In this document: in pieces, positions 1 to 6,776 of the stretch
Layout of the letters: each line of letters opens with the position of its first letter
Position numbering within the stretch: position 1 is the stretch's first letter
DNA from: an uncultured Pseudomonadota bacterium
GTDB lineage: Bacteria; Pseudomonadota; Alphaproteobacteria; RF32; CAG-239
Length of the DNA: 21,594 nucleotides
Direction: 5' to 3'
NCBI GenBank assembly: GCA_902796625.1
Contig: CADBPX010000093.1
Span: forward strand, 1 to 21,594
Made by a program: the position numbers and the translations under genes
The notes under the pieces: model-generated
What the model was told of the DNA's origin: nothing
The model's database searches: none
The model's input: only the letters and a program-made list of their open reading frames with translations

Positions 1-1058
1 AAAACCTCCTTAATACTCATAACCCGCGGCACACCGTCTAAATCCAACACATTCATATTCATATTGAATTTAGCTTCCATGTCGGTTAAGCGGTAAAGCT
101 GTTCCATCAATAATGCAGCATCAACCGTGCGATTTTTCGGTTCTAAGACAATACGCACATCTTGCGCGGATTCATCGCGAATATCAGCCAGAAACGGCAA
201 TTTTTTATTCAGTAAAAGTTCGGCAATTTTTTCGATCAGTTTCGATTTGATAACCTGATACGGAATTTCCGTAACCACAATTTGATACTGTCCATGACCT
301 AAATCTTCTTTAATCCACTTAGCGCGAATACGAAAATTGCCTTTGCCTTGTTTATAGTTATTCAAAATTGTTTCAAATGAATCGACAATCGTACCTCCGG
401 TCGGGAAATCCGGCCCTTTGATGCGCCGTACTAATGGTTCGTCATCACACTGTGGATTTTCAATTAAGTAGAGCAAGGCATCGCTTAGTTCGCTTAAATT
501 ATGCGGCGGAATATTGGTAGCCATACCTACCGCAATACCCATAGCGCCATTGCATAACAAATTCGGCACCATCGCCGGCATCACCGTCGGCTCGCTATCT
601 TCTCCGTCATAAGTATCGGCAAACTCAACGGCATCATCGCTCAATCCGTCCATCAAATCCATAGCGAACTCAGTCAAACGCGCCTCAGTATAACGCATTG
701 CCGCCGCGCCGTCACCATCAATATTACCAAAATTTCCCTGACCGTCTACCAAAGGATAACGCACGGAAAAATCCTGAGCTAAACGTACCATCGCTCCGTA
801 TACGGCTGAATCCCCGTGCGGGTGGTATTTACCGATAACATCACCGACCACTCGGGCACATTTTTTATAACCGTTTTTCGGATCAAGATGCAACTGACGC
901 ATAGCATACATCAGACGCCGATGCACCGGCTTTAAACCATCGCGTACATCAGGCAACGAGCGTGACACAATCGTTGACATAGCGTAAGACAAGTAACGTT
1001 TACTCAGTTCTTCACTAAAGTGCACATCTTTAATTTTTGCTGTTTGCTCTTCCGCCAT
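1..1058 (-). CDS. parC: DNA topoisomerase IV subunit A (ParC), N-terminal 352 residues; runs off the left edge
   Basis: Breakage-reunion subunit of topoisomerase IV, which with ParE unlinks replicated chromosomes. Visible motifs in order: SLPDVRDGLKPVHRRLMYAM (about residues 34-53), the quinolone-determining segment HPHGDSAVYG (79-88), DGQGNFGNIDGDG (105-117), and MRYTEARL with the catalytic tyrosine at 123. Next come GIAVGMATNIPPHN and an alphaproteobacterial-type stretch, KEDLGHGQYQIVVTEIPYQV. The style (GNIDGDG, FPTGGTIV, the EIPYQV stretch) fits alphaproteobacterial ParC better than GyrA. The ATG at 1056-1058 begins MAEEQTAK and follows recO by 17 bp, so it is probably the last gene seen of the recJ operon. 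The C-terminal beta-pinwheel domain lies outside the window. Oddity: the acidic residue four positions after the quinolone-pocket Ser84 is Gly88. Confidence 0.95.
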   Translation of the reverse strand, partial: MAEEQTAKIKDVHFSEELSKRYLSYAMSTIVSRSLPDVRDGLKPVHRRLMYAMRQLHLDPKNGYKKCARVVGDVIGKYHPHGDSAVYGAMVRLAQDFSVRYPLVDGQGNFGNIDGDGAAAMRYTEARLTEFAMDLMDGLSDDAVEFADTYDGEDSEPTVMPAMVPNLLCNGAMGIAVGMATNIPPHNLSELSDALLYLIENPQCDDEPLVRRIKGPDFPTGGTIVDSFETILNNYKQGKGNFRIRAKWIKEDLGHGQYQIVVTEIPYQVIKSKLIEKIAELLLNKKLPFLADIRDESAQDVRIVLEPKNRTVDAALLMEQLYRLTDMEAKFNMNMNVLDLDGVPRVMSIKEV

Positions 1059-1075
1059 TTACATCACCGATTATT

Positions 1076-1795
1076 TTATAATTTAAAAACTTTAAGCAAA
1101 TTACCACGATTTTCCGGCAATTGCAAGTTATGTTGCCGCAAAAAATTCTTATTAAGAAAAGCGCCGGTCATCGTCAAAACATTAGCTATCTCTTGACTTT
1201 GCGGCTGATAATTACGGTCAATTATGTAGTGTGGATAACCGTATAATCTGTCTTTATACGGCTCTCCGACTTGCGCACAAACCGCACGTCCGGTCTTTGG
1301 CGATATATAGCTCAAATCCTGATGTTTACCGGTTACGGCACATTCGTTAACATCTAAGCCGATACCTAAAAATTCCAACAAATAAAATTCAAAAAACGAA
1401 TAATATACCAACCAATTTTCTAAATGTATATGAGTAAAGAAGTCATCAACCGTTTCGTATAATTTTCCCAAATCATCGTTTTCGGCAACGCATACGTTTA
1501 ACAGTTGGCACATTGAAGACAGGGCCTCAATTTTATCGGTATTAGCCAAAAACGCCGGCACATAAGAGCGAGCTAATTCAACTCCTTTAAGGCTAAGCAT
1601 ATTTTCTGCGACTCTGGCATAAGCATTAAATGAAATATAATTCCCGATCTGATAAATTCCCAAATTTTTCTTACTTCTGGCACTTTCAACAAAACCGACA
1701 ACCTTACCGTGTTCCGGGCAGACCAAAGTTATTATCGCCGACTTTTCGCCGTGATTTTGTACCTTTATGATATACCCTTCGCCGCTAAATTGCAT
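1076..1795 (-). CDS. recO: DNA repair protein RecO
   Basis: RecO, the recombination mediator of the RecFOR pathway, anneals ssDNA and helps load RecA at gaps. The 239 residues match the usual family length. The N-terminal OB-fold begins GEGYIIKVQNHGEKSAIITL, followed by an EHGKVVGFV strand. The helical C-terminal part carries a typical alphaproteobacterial pattern, LGIGLDVNECAVTG then YISPKTGRAV and QVGEPY. It starts 5 bp after the kdsA stop with a GAGAG-type ribosome site, and 17 bp separate it from parC. A recO-parC adjacency is known in alphaproteobacteria. Its promoter is probably the one far upstream at recJ, because the gaps within the cluster are too small to hold another obvious promoter. 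Confidence 0.95.
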   Translation of the reverse strand: MQFSGEGYIIKVQNHGEKSAIITLVCPEHGKVVGFVESARSKKNLGIYQIGNYISFNAYARVAENMLSLKGVELARSYVPAFLANTDKIEALSSMCQLLNVCVAENDDLGKLYETVDDFFTHIHLENWLVYYSFFEFYLLEFLGIGLDVNECAVTGKHQDLSYISPKTGRAVCAQVGEPYKDRLYGYPHYIIDRNYQPQSQEIANVLTMTGAFLNKNFLRQHNLQLPENRGNLLKVFKL

Positions 1796-1800
1796 TGATT

Positions 1801-2646
1801 TTAATACTCTCTTATTATGGTCTTATTAACCTTATCAAAAGCCATTAACTCACTGATAACCCGTTCCATATCGGCCAAAGCGATAGAATTAGGACCATCA
1901 GACAATGCCTTATCCGGATTTTCATGCGTTTCGATGAAAACAGCAGCTACTCCTACGGCAACGGCCGCGCGCGCTAAAACCGGAGCAAACTCCCGCTGTC
2001 CGCCTGTGGTTCCGCCCAATCCGCCCGGTTGCTGTACGGAATGCGTTGCATCAAAAATCAGAGGATAGCCGCAATCTTTTGCTATTTGCGGAAAGGCGCG
2101 CATGTCGGTTACCAAGGTATTATACCCGAAACTTGTGCCTCTTTCGGTTATGCATATGCGTGAATTTCCTGAATCTTCCACTTTTTTGACAATATTTTTA
2201 ACATCCCACGGAGCCAGAAATTGCCCTTTTTTAATATTTACGGCCTTACCGGTTTTTGCGGCCGCTACAACCAAATCGGTTTGACGGCACAAGAATGCCG
2301 GAATCTGCAACATATCAACATATTCGGCAACAATCGGACACTGATCTTTTTCATGAACATCGGTTACAATCGGTAAATCCGGATATAGTTTTTTGATTTC
2401 GGCAAATGTTTTCATTCCTTCTTCCAAACCAACGCCGCGCGCACTGTTAATTGAAGTGCGATTTGCCTTATCAAATGATGCTTTAAATATGTATGGAATA
2501 CCTAACTTATTTGTAATTTTCACCAATTCACCGGCAATAAAAATTGCATGCTCACGGCTTTCAATCTGGCAAGGCCCGGCAACCAGAGCCAGTGGTAATT
2601 TATTTCCGAGTTGAACTTTTCCGACATTAATTACTTTTTGTTCCAT
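1801..2646 (-). CDS. kdsA: 3-deoxy-D-manno-octulosonate 8-phosphate synthase (KdsA), metal-dependent type
   Basis: Condenses phosphoenolpyruvate with D-arabinose 5-phosphate to Kdo-8-phosphate, the committed cytoplasmic step toward the Kdo of LPS inner core. All family landmarks are present: AGPCQIES (23-30), FKASFDKANRTSI (54-66), IPAFLCRQTDL (115-125), KKGQFLAPWD (139-148), DATHSVQQPGG (199-209), and ETHENPDKALSDGPN (239-253). The metal-site residues of Aquifex-type enzymes are kept: Cys26, His202, Glu239 and Asp250. Escherichia coli KdsA, a metal-independent enzyme, has Asn in place of that cysteine, so this is predicted to need a divalent metal. Length 281 aa is typical. An AAAGGAG ribosome site precedes the ATG. 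pagP, another LPS gene, lies 24 bp upstream. In many alphaproteobacteria kdsA instead follows pyrG. Confidence 0.97.
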   Translation of the reverse strand: MEQKVINVGKVQLGNKLPLALVAGPCQIESREHAIFIAGELVKITNKLGIPYIFKASFDKANRTSINSARGVGLEEGMKTFAEIKKLYPDLPIVTDVHEKDQCPIVAEYVDMLQIPAFLCRQTDLVVAAAKTGKAVNIKKGQFLAPWDVKNIVKKVEDSGNSRICITERGTSFGYNTLVTDMRAFPQIAKDCGYPLIFDATHSVQQPGGLGGTTGGQREFAPVLARAAVAVGVAAVFIETHENPDKALSDGPNSIALADMERVISELMAFDKVNKTIIREY

Positions 2647-2670
2647 TTTTAACTCCTTTATTGCTTAAGA

Positions 2671-3234
2671 TCAAAACTCAAACCGTGAAAAAACAAACAG
2701 CACATTACCATCATTTTTAATCCCGGGAACATAGGCCGCTTGTATATTTATTCCGCGATACCCCACACCGACCAACGGCAACGGCAGTGGCACCGGAATA
2801 TAAGCGTACTCATGACGTTGTGTCAAACCCAAAGTATAGCCGGCACCAACGCGCCATTGTTCGTCTTTACCTGCCACCCAATTCCACTGGCGGGCATAAC
2901 CGAAATAAGTTTCGACATATGAATTAGAATCCTTAAACGCCATAGCATAAATTCCCGACCATGTATTCTCTTGATTATAGCGAGAAATACCTAAACCGGC
3001 GCCCCAAGCATTTTCGTTGTAACGATCAAGATGCTCATTATCATATGTCAAACGGTTATGCCAAGCATAAAACGGCACATACACATCATAATTATGATAG
3101 CAACGAATCATTTTCACATCGTCAATAATAAAGTCCTTCCACTCACCCAGTTTATTAAGCCACTCTCCGGCTTGTGCGTCGACATATCCGAACAGCAAGG
3201 TTAAAGTAAAAAGTAAAAAGTTTTTTATTTTCAT
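2671..3234 (-). CDS. pagP: Lipid A palmitoyltransferase PagP (outer-membrane acyltransferase)
   Basis: PagP is an eight-stranded outer-membrane barrel that moves an acyl chain, palmitate in E. coli, from phospholipid to lipid A. The 187 residues match E. coli PagP (186) and can be aligned by eye along almost the whole length: YVPFYAWHNRLTYD, DRYNENAWGAGLGISRY, IYAMAFKDSNS, YIPVPLPLPL, YVPGIKNDGNVLF, ending in RFEF. The catalytic triad candidates are His59, Asp102 and Ser103. A signal peptide ends near AQA (20-22). The ATG at 3232-3234 was chosen because it gives a normal signal peptide, follows the DUF502 stop by one base, and has an AGGA ribosome site. An ATG 54 bp upstream would add an unlikely leader overlapping the previous gene. 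Position 114, equivalent to the chain-length-setting Gly88 of mature E. coli PagP, is Ala. Confidence 0.93.
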   Translation of the reverse strand: MKIKNFLLFTLTLLFGYVDAQAGEWLNKLGEWKDFIIDDVKMIRCYHNYDVYVPFYAWHNRLTYDNEHLDRYNENAWGAGLGISRYNQENTWSGIYAMAFKDSNSYVETYFGYARQWNWVAGKDEQWRVGAGYTLGLTQRHEYAYIPVPLPLPLVGVGYRGINIQAAYVPGIKNDGNVLFVFSRFEF

Positions 3235-3235
3235 A

Positions 3236-3904
3236 TTAATCCTGTTTTTCTTCATCGGTTGGTGCAACAATACCGCAAGATAACACATATTTTATACCTT
3301 CTTCAACACTCATATCCAACTTAATAACATCCTTTTGCGGTACAAAAATCAAAAAGCCAGAAGTCGGGTTCGGAGTGGTCGGCACATAGACACTGATAGT
3401 TTTTTCCTTGGTTTTACCATCAATTTCACCGCCGGTAACATCTTTGCTGACAAAGGCAATTGTCCATAGTCCTTTGCGCGGATATTCCACCAAAACAACT
3501 TCGCTGAAAGAACGGTTTTTCTGCGATAAAAATGTTTCGAATATTTGTTTAAACAAAGAATAAATACTCGAAATAACCGGCATTTTTTGAATAATTTTTT
3601 CCCACATCCGCAGAAAAAATTTACCGACATAGCCGGTAGTCAGCATTCCGATTAGAATCAACCCGATTATTAATAAGACCAATCCGGCTCCCGGTACGGC
3701 GTACGGTACAAAGTTACCGATTTTCCACTGTTGCGGAATCAAACGACTGGTAACCTCATTAATCCATATTACTAAGTGATACGACATATAAACCGTAATT
3801 GCCAACGGAGCGGTTACAATAATACCGGTTAAAAGGTAATTCTTCAGTCTTCCCCCTTTCTTAACCGGAGTTATTTCTTTTTTTCTTTGTTTCTTTTTTG
3901 CCAT
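3236..3904 (-). CDS. DUF502 family inner-membrane protein
   Basis: A 222-residue member of the DUF502 family, whose biochemical role is not established (plant relatives include the COV/LCV proteins). The N-terminus is a Lys/Arg-rich cytoplasmic tail. Two membrane spans follow, about residues 21-43 (NYLLTGIIVTAPLAITVYMS) and 70-92 (PGAGLVLLIIGLILIGMLTT). The soluble portion carries the family signature: KMPVISSIYSLFKQI, then VYVPTTPNPTSGFLIFVP, and DMSVEEGIKYVLSCGIV. Its ATG overlaps the recJ stop by one base (TAATG), which suggests translational coupling, and pagP begins one base after its stop. The context is mixed between repair and envelope genes and does not point to a function. Confidence 0.93.
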   Translation of the reverse strand: MAKKKQRKKEITPVKKGGRLKNYLLTGIIVTAPLAITVYMSYHLVIWINEVTSRLIPQQWKIGNFVPYAVPGAGLVLLIIGLILIGMLTTGYVGKFFLRMWEKIIQKMPVISSIYSLFKQIFETFLSQKNRSFSEVVLVEYPRKGLWTIAFVSKDVTGGEIDGKTKEKTISVYVPTTPNPTSGFLIFVPQKDVIKLDMSVEEGIKYVLSCGIVAPTDEEKQD

Positions 3905-5664
3905 TATTTCCTCATAATATCATTAATAACAAACTGAACTTTTTTTTGGCCTTGCCACTCGTCAATCTTAACATTACCGACAACATCATAAACTTCACCG
4001 TAATTCGCCAGCAAAGCCTGGCCGATTTCATTATCGGTACAACGAAAGGCTATGGCCGGCAAATATCCCCCGGAAGATGAACTCAAAAAACATTTAACAT
4101 GGCCGCTGCCGACAACCTGCGGGCGACTTATCACCACGTCAGAGAGCATAATCTGTGGCTCTGGATTACCGGTTCCGAAAGGTTCCAGCAAAGAGATATT
4201 TTCCGCAAAATTTAAATTGACAGCACCAACGCTTAAACGACAGTCTATATTAAGTTGCGGTACGGCCTGATGCTCGTCCAAACGTTGAGTAATATATTCA
4301 CCGGCAAATTTTTTAAATTCACTTATTTGAGTCGGCAACAGGGAAAAACCGGCAGCCATTGTATGACCGCCACCTCCGGTGATAACTCCCGTTTCTTTTG
4401 CCGCGATTATCAAAGCCCCCAGATCTACTCCGTCAACAGAGCGTGCCGAACCTTTAACATCATTATCTTCAACCGACATAACAAAAGCCGGCAAGTGATA
4501 GCGTTCCTTAAGCTTTCCCGCGACAATTCCAATAACGCCCTGGTGCCAGTCTTTTCCATATGCAAAGGCCATCGGAAATTCACTTTCCTCTTTTTCGACC
4601 TGCTCGATTGCCTGTAACAATACATAATTTTCTATTTCTTTGCGTTGTTCATTAAACTCATTAAATTTTGCGGCCAGCTTTTGTGCCTCGTCATCATTTT
4701 CCGAGCAGAGCAATTTACTGCCCAAAGTTGCATCGCCGACTCGTCCACAGGCATTGATTCGCGGACCGAGTACGAATCCTAAATGGTAAGCACTCGGAGC
4801 TGTTGACATTTTCAATTCCTGCATCAGGTTTTTCAGTCCGACATTCTGTTGCAGAGCCATAACTTTAAGCCCCTGTTTAACATACGCCCGATTTAAGCCG
4901 CGCAACGGCACAACATCACAAACCGTTCCCAATGCCACTAAGTCAAGCAACTGCAACAAATTCGGTTCGCTTCGCTCTTGATAAAATCCCTTCTGCCGCA
5001 GTTGACGATTAAGAGCCACCAAAAACATAAATCCCACTCCAACCGCTGACATATACTGCAAAGATTCACACGAATTTTCTTCATCTAAGCGTTTAGGATT
5101 TACAACCGCGTATACCTTCGGTAAAACGGCTTCAGCCTCGTGGTGGTCAATAATAATGATTTCGAATCCTGCGTCGGCAGCACGATTAAGAACATCAAAA
5201 GCCGTTGTGCCGCAATCAATGGTAATAACCAAATTAATCTTCTGATCTTTAAATTTAGCAAACGCCAGATCACTCGGACCATAACCTTCTTCACGGCTGG
5301 GAATATGCACCAGCGGAGTAATTCCCACCTGCTTCAAAAAACGGGTTAATATTGAGCTTGAAGTAGCTCCATCGACATCATAATCACCGATGATCGCTAT
5401 TTTTTCTTGGGCAATCACCGCTTCGGCGACACGTTCGACTGCTTTCTGCATATCCTGTAAAACATAAGGATCCGGCATTAAATTTTGTAACTTAGGATAA
5501 ATAAAATTTTCCACATCAGCAAACGCAACGTTGCGGCGGCACAACAAATCAGCAAGATACCCCGGCAACTCATAGGCTTGAGCAATGCGCTCGCTTAATG
5601 CCTCATCTATTGCATTAAAACGCCAAGAATATCCGCCCAAAGAAATATTTTCTGTATTTTCCAT
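3904..5664 (-). CDS. recJ: Single-stranded-DNA-specific exonuclease RecJ
   Basis: 5'-3' ssDNA exonuclease of the DHH phosphoesterase superfamily, used in recombination and mismatch repair. Using the start at 5664 it has 586 residues, close to E. coli RecJ. DHH motifs: IGDYDVDGATS (Asp94, 96, 98), TIDCG (Asp150) and IIDHHEA (173-175). LGPRINACGRVGDA follows. The DHHA1 domain has GVIGIVAGKL, GSARSVDG and TGGGGHTMAAGFSL. A C-terminal OB region includes LLEPFGTGNPEP. An upstream in-frame ATG at 5733 has no ribosome site, and the extra 23 codons would contain the promoter -10 box at 5690-5695, so the ATG at 5664 is preferred. It heads the recJ-DUF502-pagP-kdsA-recO-parC operon. Confidence 0.96.
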   Translation of the reverse strand: MENTENISLGGYSWRFNAIDEALSERIAQAYELPGYLADLLCRRNVAFADVENFIYPKLQNLMPDPYVLQDMQKAVERVAEAVIAQEKIAIIGDYDVDGATSSSILTRFLKQVGITPLVHIPSREEGYGPSDLAFAKFKDQKINLVITIDCGTTAFDVLNRAADAGFEIIIIDHHEAEAVLPKVYAVVNPKRLDEENSCESLQYMSAVGVGFMFLVALNRQLRQKGFYQERSEPNLLQLLDLVALGTVCDVVPLRGLNRAYVKQGLKVMALQQNVGLKNLMQELKMSTAPSAYHLGFVLGPRINACGRVGDATLGSKLLCSENDDEAQKLAAKFNEFNEQRKEIENYVLLQAIEQVEKEESEFPMAFAYGKDWHQGVIGIVAGKLKERYHLPAFVMSVEDNDVKGSARSVDGVDLGALIIAAKETGVITGGGGHTMAAGFSLLPTQISEFKKFAGEYITQRLDEHQAVPQLNIDCRLSVGAVNLNFAENISLLEPFGTGNPEPQIMLSDVVISRPQVVGSGHVKCFLSSSSGGYLPAIAFRCTDNEIGQALLANYGEVYDVVGNVKIDEWQGQKKVQFVINDIMRK

Positions 5665-5689
5665 TTTAAAATATGCTCTCTGGAAGAGA

Positions 5690-5718
5690 ATTATATATAA
5701 CTCTTCATTTTTTCTCAA
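5690..5718 (-). promoter_or_regulatory. Sigma-70-type promoter for the recJ operon
   Basis: On the minus strand TTGAGA (5713-5718, one mismatch to TTGACA) is 17 bp from a perfect TATAAT (5690-5695). Transcription would begin near 5683, leaving a leader of about 19 nt before the recJ ATG at 5664. It overlaps any longer recJ start. Confidence 0.75.
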
Positions 5719-5762
5719 GTTGTTTCCATTCATTTATAACAATTATATTCGAAAAAAAATTA

Positions 5763-5791
5763 TTGCTCTTTTAACGTTTCTTAATTATAAT
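5763..5791 (+). promoter_or_regulatory. Sigma-70-type promoter for the DUF192 lipoprotein gene
   Basis: A perfect TATAAT at 5786-5791 has a weaker -35 (TTGCTC, 5763-5768) 17 bp upstream. Start of transcription is expected near 5798. A strong ribosome site (AAGGGGAG, about 5806-5813) follows before the ATG at 5821. Confidence 0.6.
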
Positions 5792-5820
5792 TTCGACAGA
5801 ACAGTAAGGGGAGATTTATT

Positions 5821-6288
5821 ATGCAAAAAATTTTACATTATTTAGTATTGGCGCTTTTTATTGCGCTTATGGCTTGTTCTCCACAGGATGGAGCCCTGAA
5901 AAAACTAGAAATTGTTTCCGCAGACGGTACTGTTCGTCACGAATATATGGTTGAAACAGCAGATACCCATGAAACTCTGCAACACGGTCTGATGGGACGC
6001 TCTCATTTAGCTCATGATTCCGGTATGATTTTTGACACGACCATTGTTCCTCTGGATATTCCGGTTATTATGTGGATGAAAGACACCTTAATTCCTTTGG
6101 ATATGGTTTTTGTTGATGACAGCGGAACAATTTTCTTTATTTATGAAAATGCTCAACCGAATGACATTACTCCTATTCGCCCGCCAAAGCGACCGCAAGC
6201 GGTTTTGGAACTGAATGCCGGACAGGTTAAGATTTATAATATTCAAGTCGGAGATAAAGTAAAAAATAAATTGCTGAATAACCTTTAA
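5821..6288 (+). CDS. DUF192 family lipoprotein
   Basis: A 155-residue exported protein. The N-terminus is a lipoprotein signal with lipobox LMAC (16-19), so Cys19 should be lipidated. The remainder is a DUF192 domain: LQHGLMGRSHL, DSGMIFD, IMWMKDTLIPLDMVFVDDSG, then PQAVLELNAGQ and GDKV near the C-terminus. DUF192 proteins are small beta-rich proteins of unknown activity, common in proteobacteria and archaea. The gene stands alone: it diverges from recJ, has its own promoter, and ends 15 bp before a strong terminator. Confidence 0.93.
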   Translation: MQKILHYLVLALFIALMACSPQDGALKKLEIVSADGTVRHEYMVETADTHETLQHGLMGRSHLAHDSGMIFDTTIVPLDIPVIMWMKDTLIPLDMVFVDDSGTIFFIYENAQPNDITPIRPPKRPQAVLELNAGQVKIYNIQVGDKVKNKLLNNL

Positions 6289-6303
6289 AATCACGTATCA
6301 AAT

Positions 6304-6336
6304 AAAAAACAAGGCTACGTTGTAGCCTTGTTTTTT
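6304..6336. terminator. Bidirectional intrinsic terminator
   Basis: A perfect 15-bp inverted repeat (6304-6318 with 6322-6336) around a 3-nt loop. The GC-rich part is CAAGGCTAC/GTAGCCTTG, flanked by six A on the left and six T on the right. It therefore works as hairpin plus T-run on both strands, ending the DUF192 gene and the convergent TatA/B-like gene. The minus-strand stop codon (6335-6337) overlaps the outer end of the stem. Confidence 0.92.
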
Positions 6337-6766
6337 ATTTGTAATTTTTATTCAGATCAACCGGCCCGTCATCAGCTTTTTTCGGACGAACTATAACTTT
6401 TTTCACCTTCGGTTGACCGTCATTTTCCTTCGCCTTTGCTGAATCGTTATTATTTTTTATGGCTTTATCCGCGTTTTTTTGATTTTCGTTTTTTTCGACA
6501 TAATCACCCATAAATTTTAGAGATTCTTCGATTTCTTCCGGTGTATTTTCTTCATTTTCCACTTTGGCTGAGCTTTCTTTTTTAGCCTCAATATCTTTTT
6601 TAACTTGTTTAATTTTATTTTTTGCCAATGTTGATCCTTCTTTTGCGGCATCAACGCTGTCCTTAAATTTTTCCTCTAACATTTCTTTTAAAGCCGGAAG
6701 TTTTTCGGCATTAAAAATTGCCAAAACACCGACGATAATAAGTAACCAACTAAAAAAACCTGTCAT
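6335..6766 (-). CDS. Small single-pass membrane protein, TatA/TatB-like
   Basis: A 143-residue protein with one N-terminal membrane helix (FSWLLIIVGVLAIF, about 5-18). An EKLPALKEML segment like the hinge and amphipathic helix of TatA/TatB follows, then a long charged Lys/Glu-rich tail that looks helical or disordered and ends DLNKNYK. The usual Phe-Gly hinge of TatA is not evident. Its ribosome site (AAGGAG) overlaps the nagZ stop, so it is the last gene of the SPOR-nagZ unit. In many alphaproteobacteria nagZ is followed by scpA, scpB, tatA, tatB and tatC, which supports a Tat-related origin, but scpAB and tatC are not present here. It could also be an unrelated envelope protein; the Tat link is inference. 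Confidence 0.7.
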   Translation of the reverse strand: MTGFFSWLLIIVGVLAIFNAEKLPALKEMLEEKFKDSVDAAKEGSTLAKNKIKQVKKDIEAKKESSAKVENEENTPEEIEESLKFMGDYVEKNENQKNADKAIKNNNDSAKAKENDGQPKVKKVIVRPKKADDGPVDLNKNYK

Positions 6767-6776
6767 TTTATACTCC

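Noticed and set aside
3235..3288. Longer pagP start adding 18 residues before the signal peptide
   Set aside because: It overlaps the DUF502 gene and puts a non-signal-like leader in front of a normal signal peptide; the ATG at 3234 has a good ribosome site.
5665..5733. Longer recJ start at 5733
   Set aside because: No ribosome site, and the near-consensus promoter -10 box at 5690-5695 lies inside the extension.
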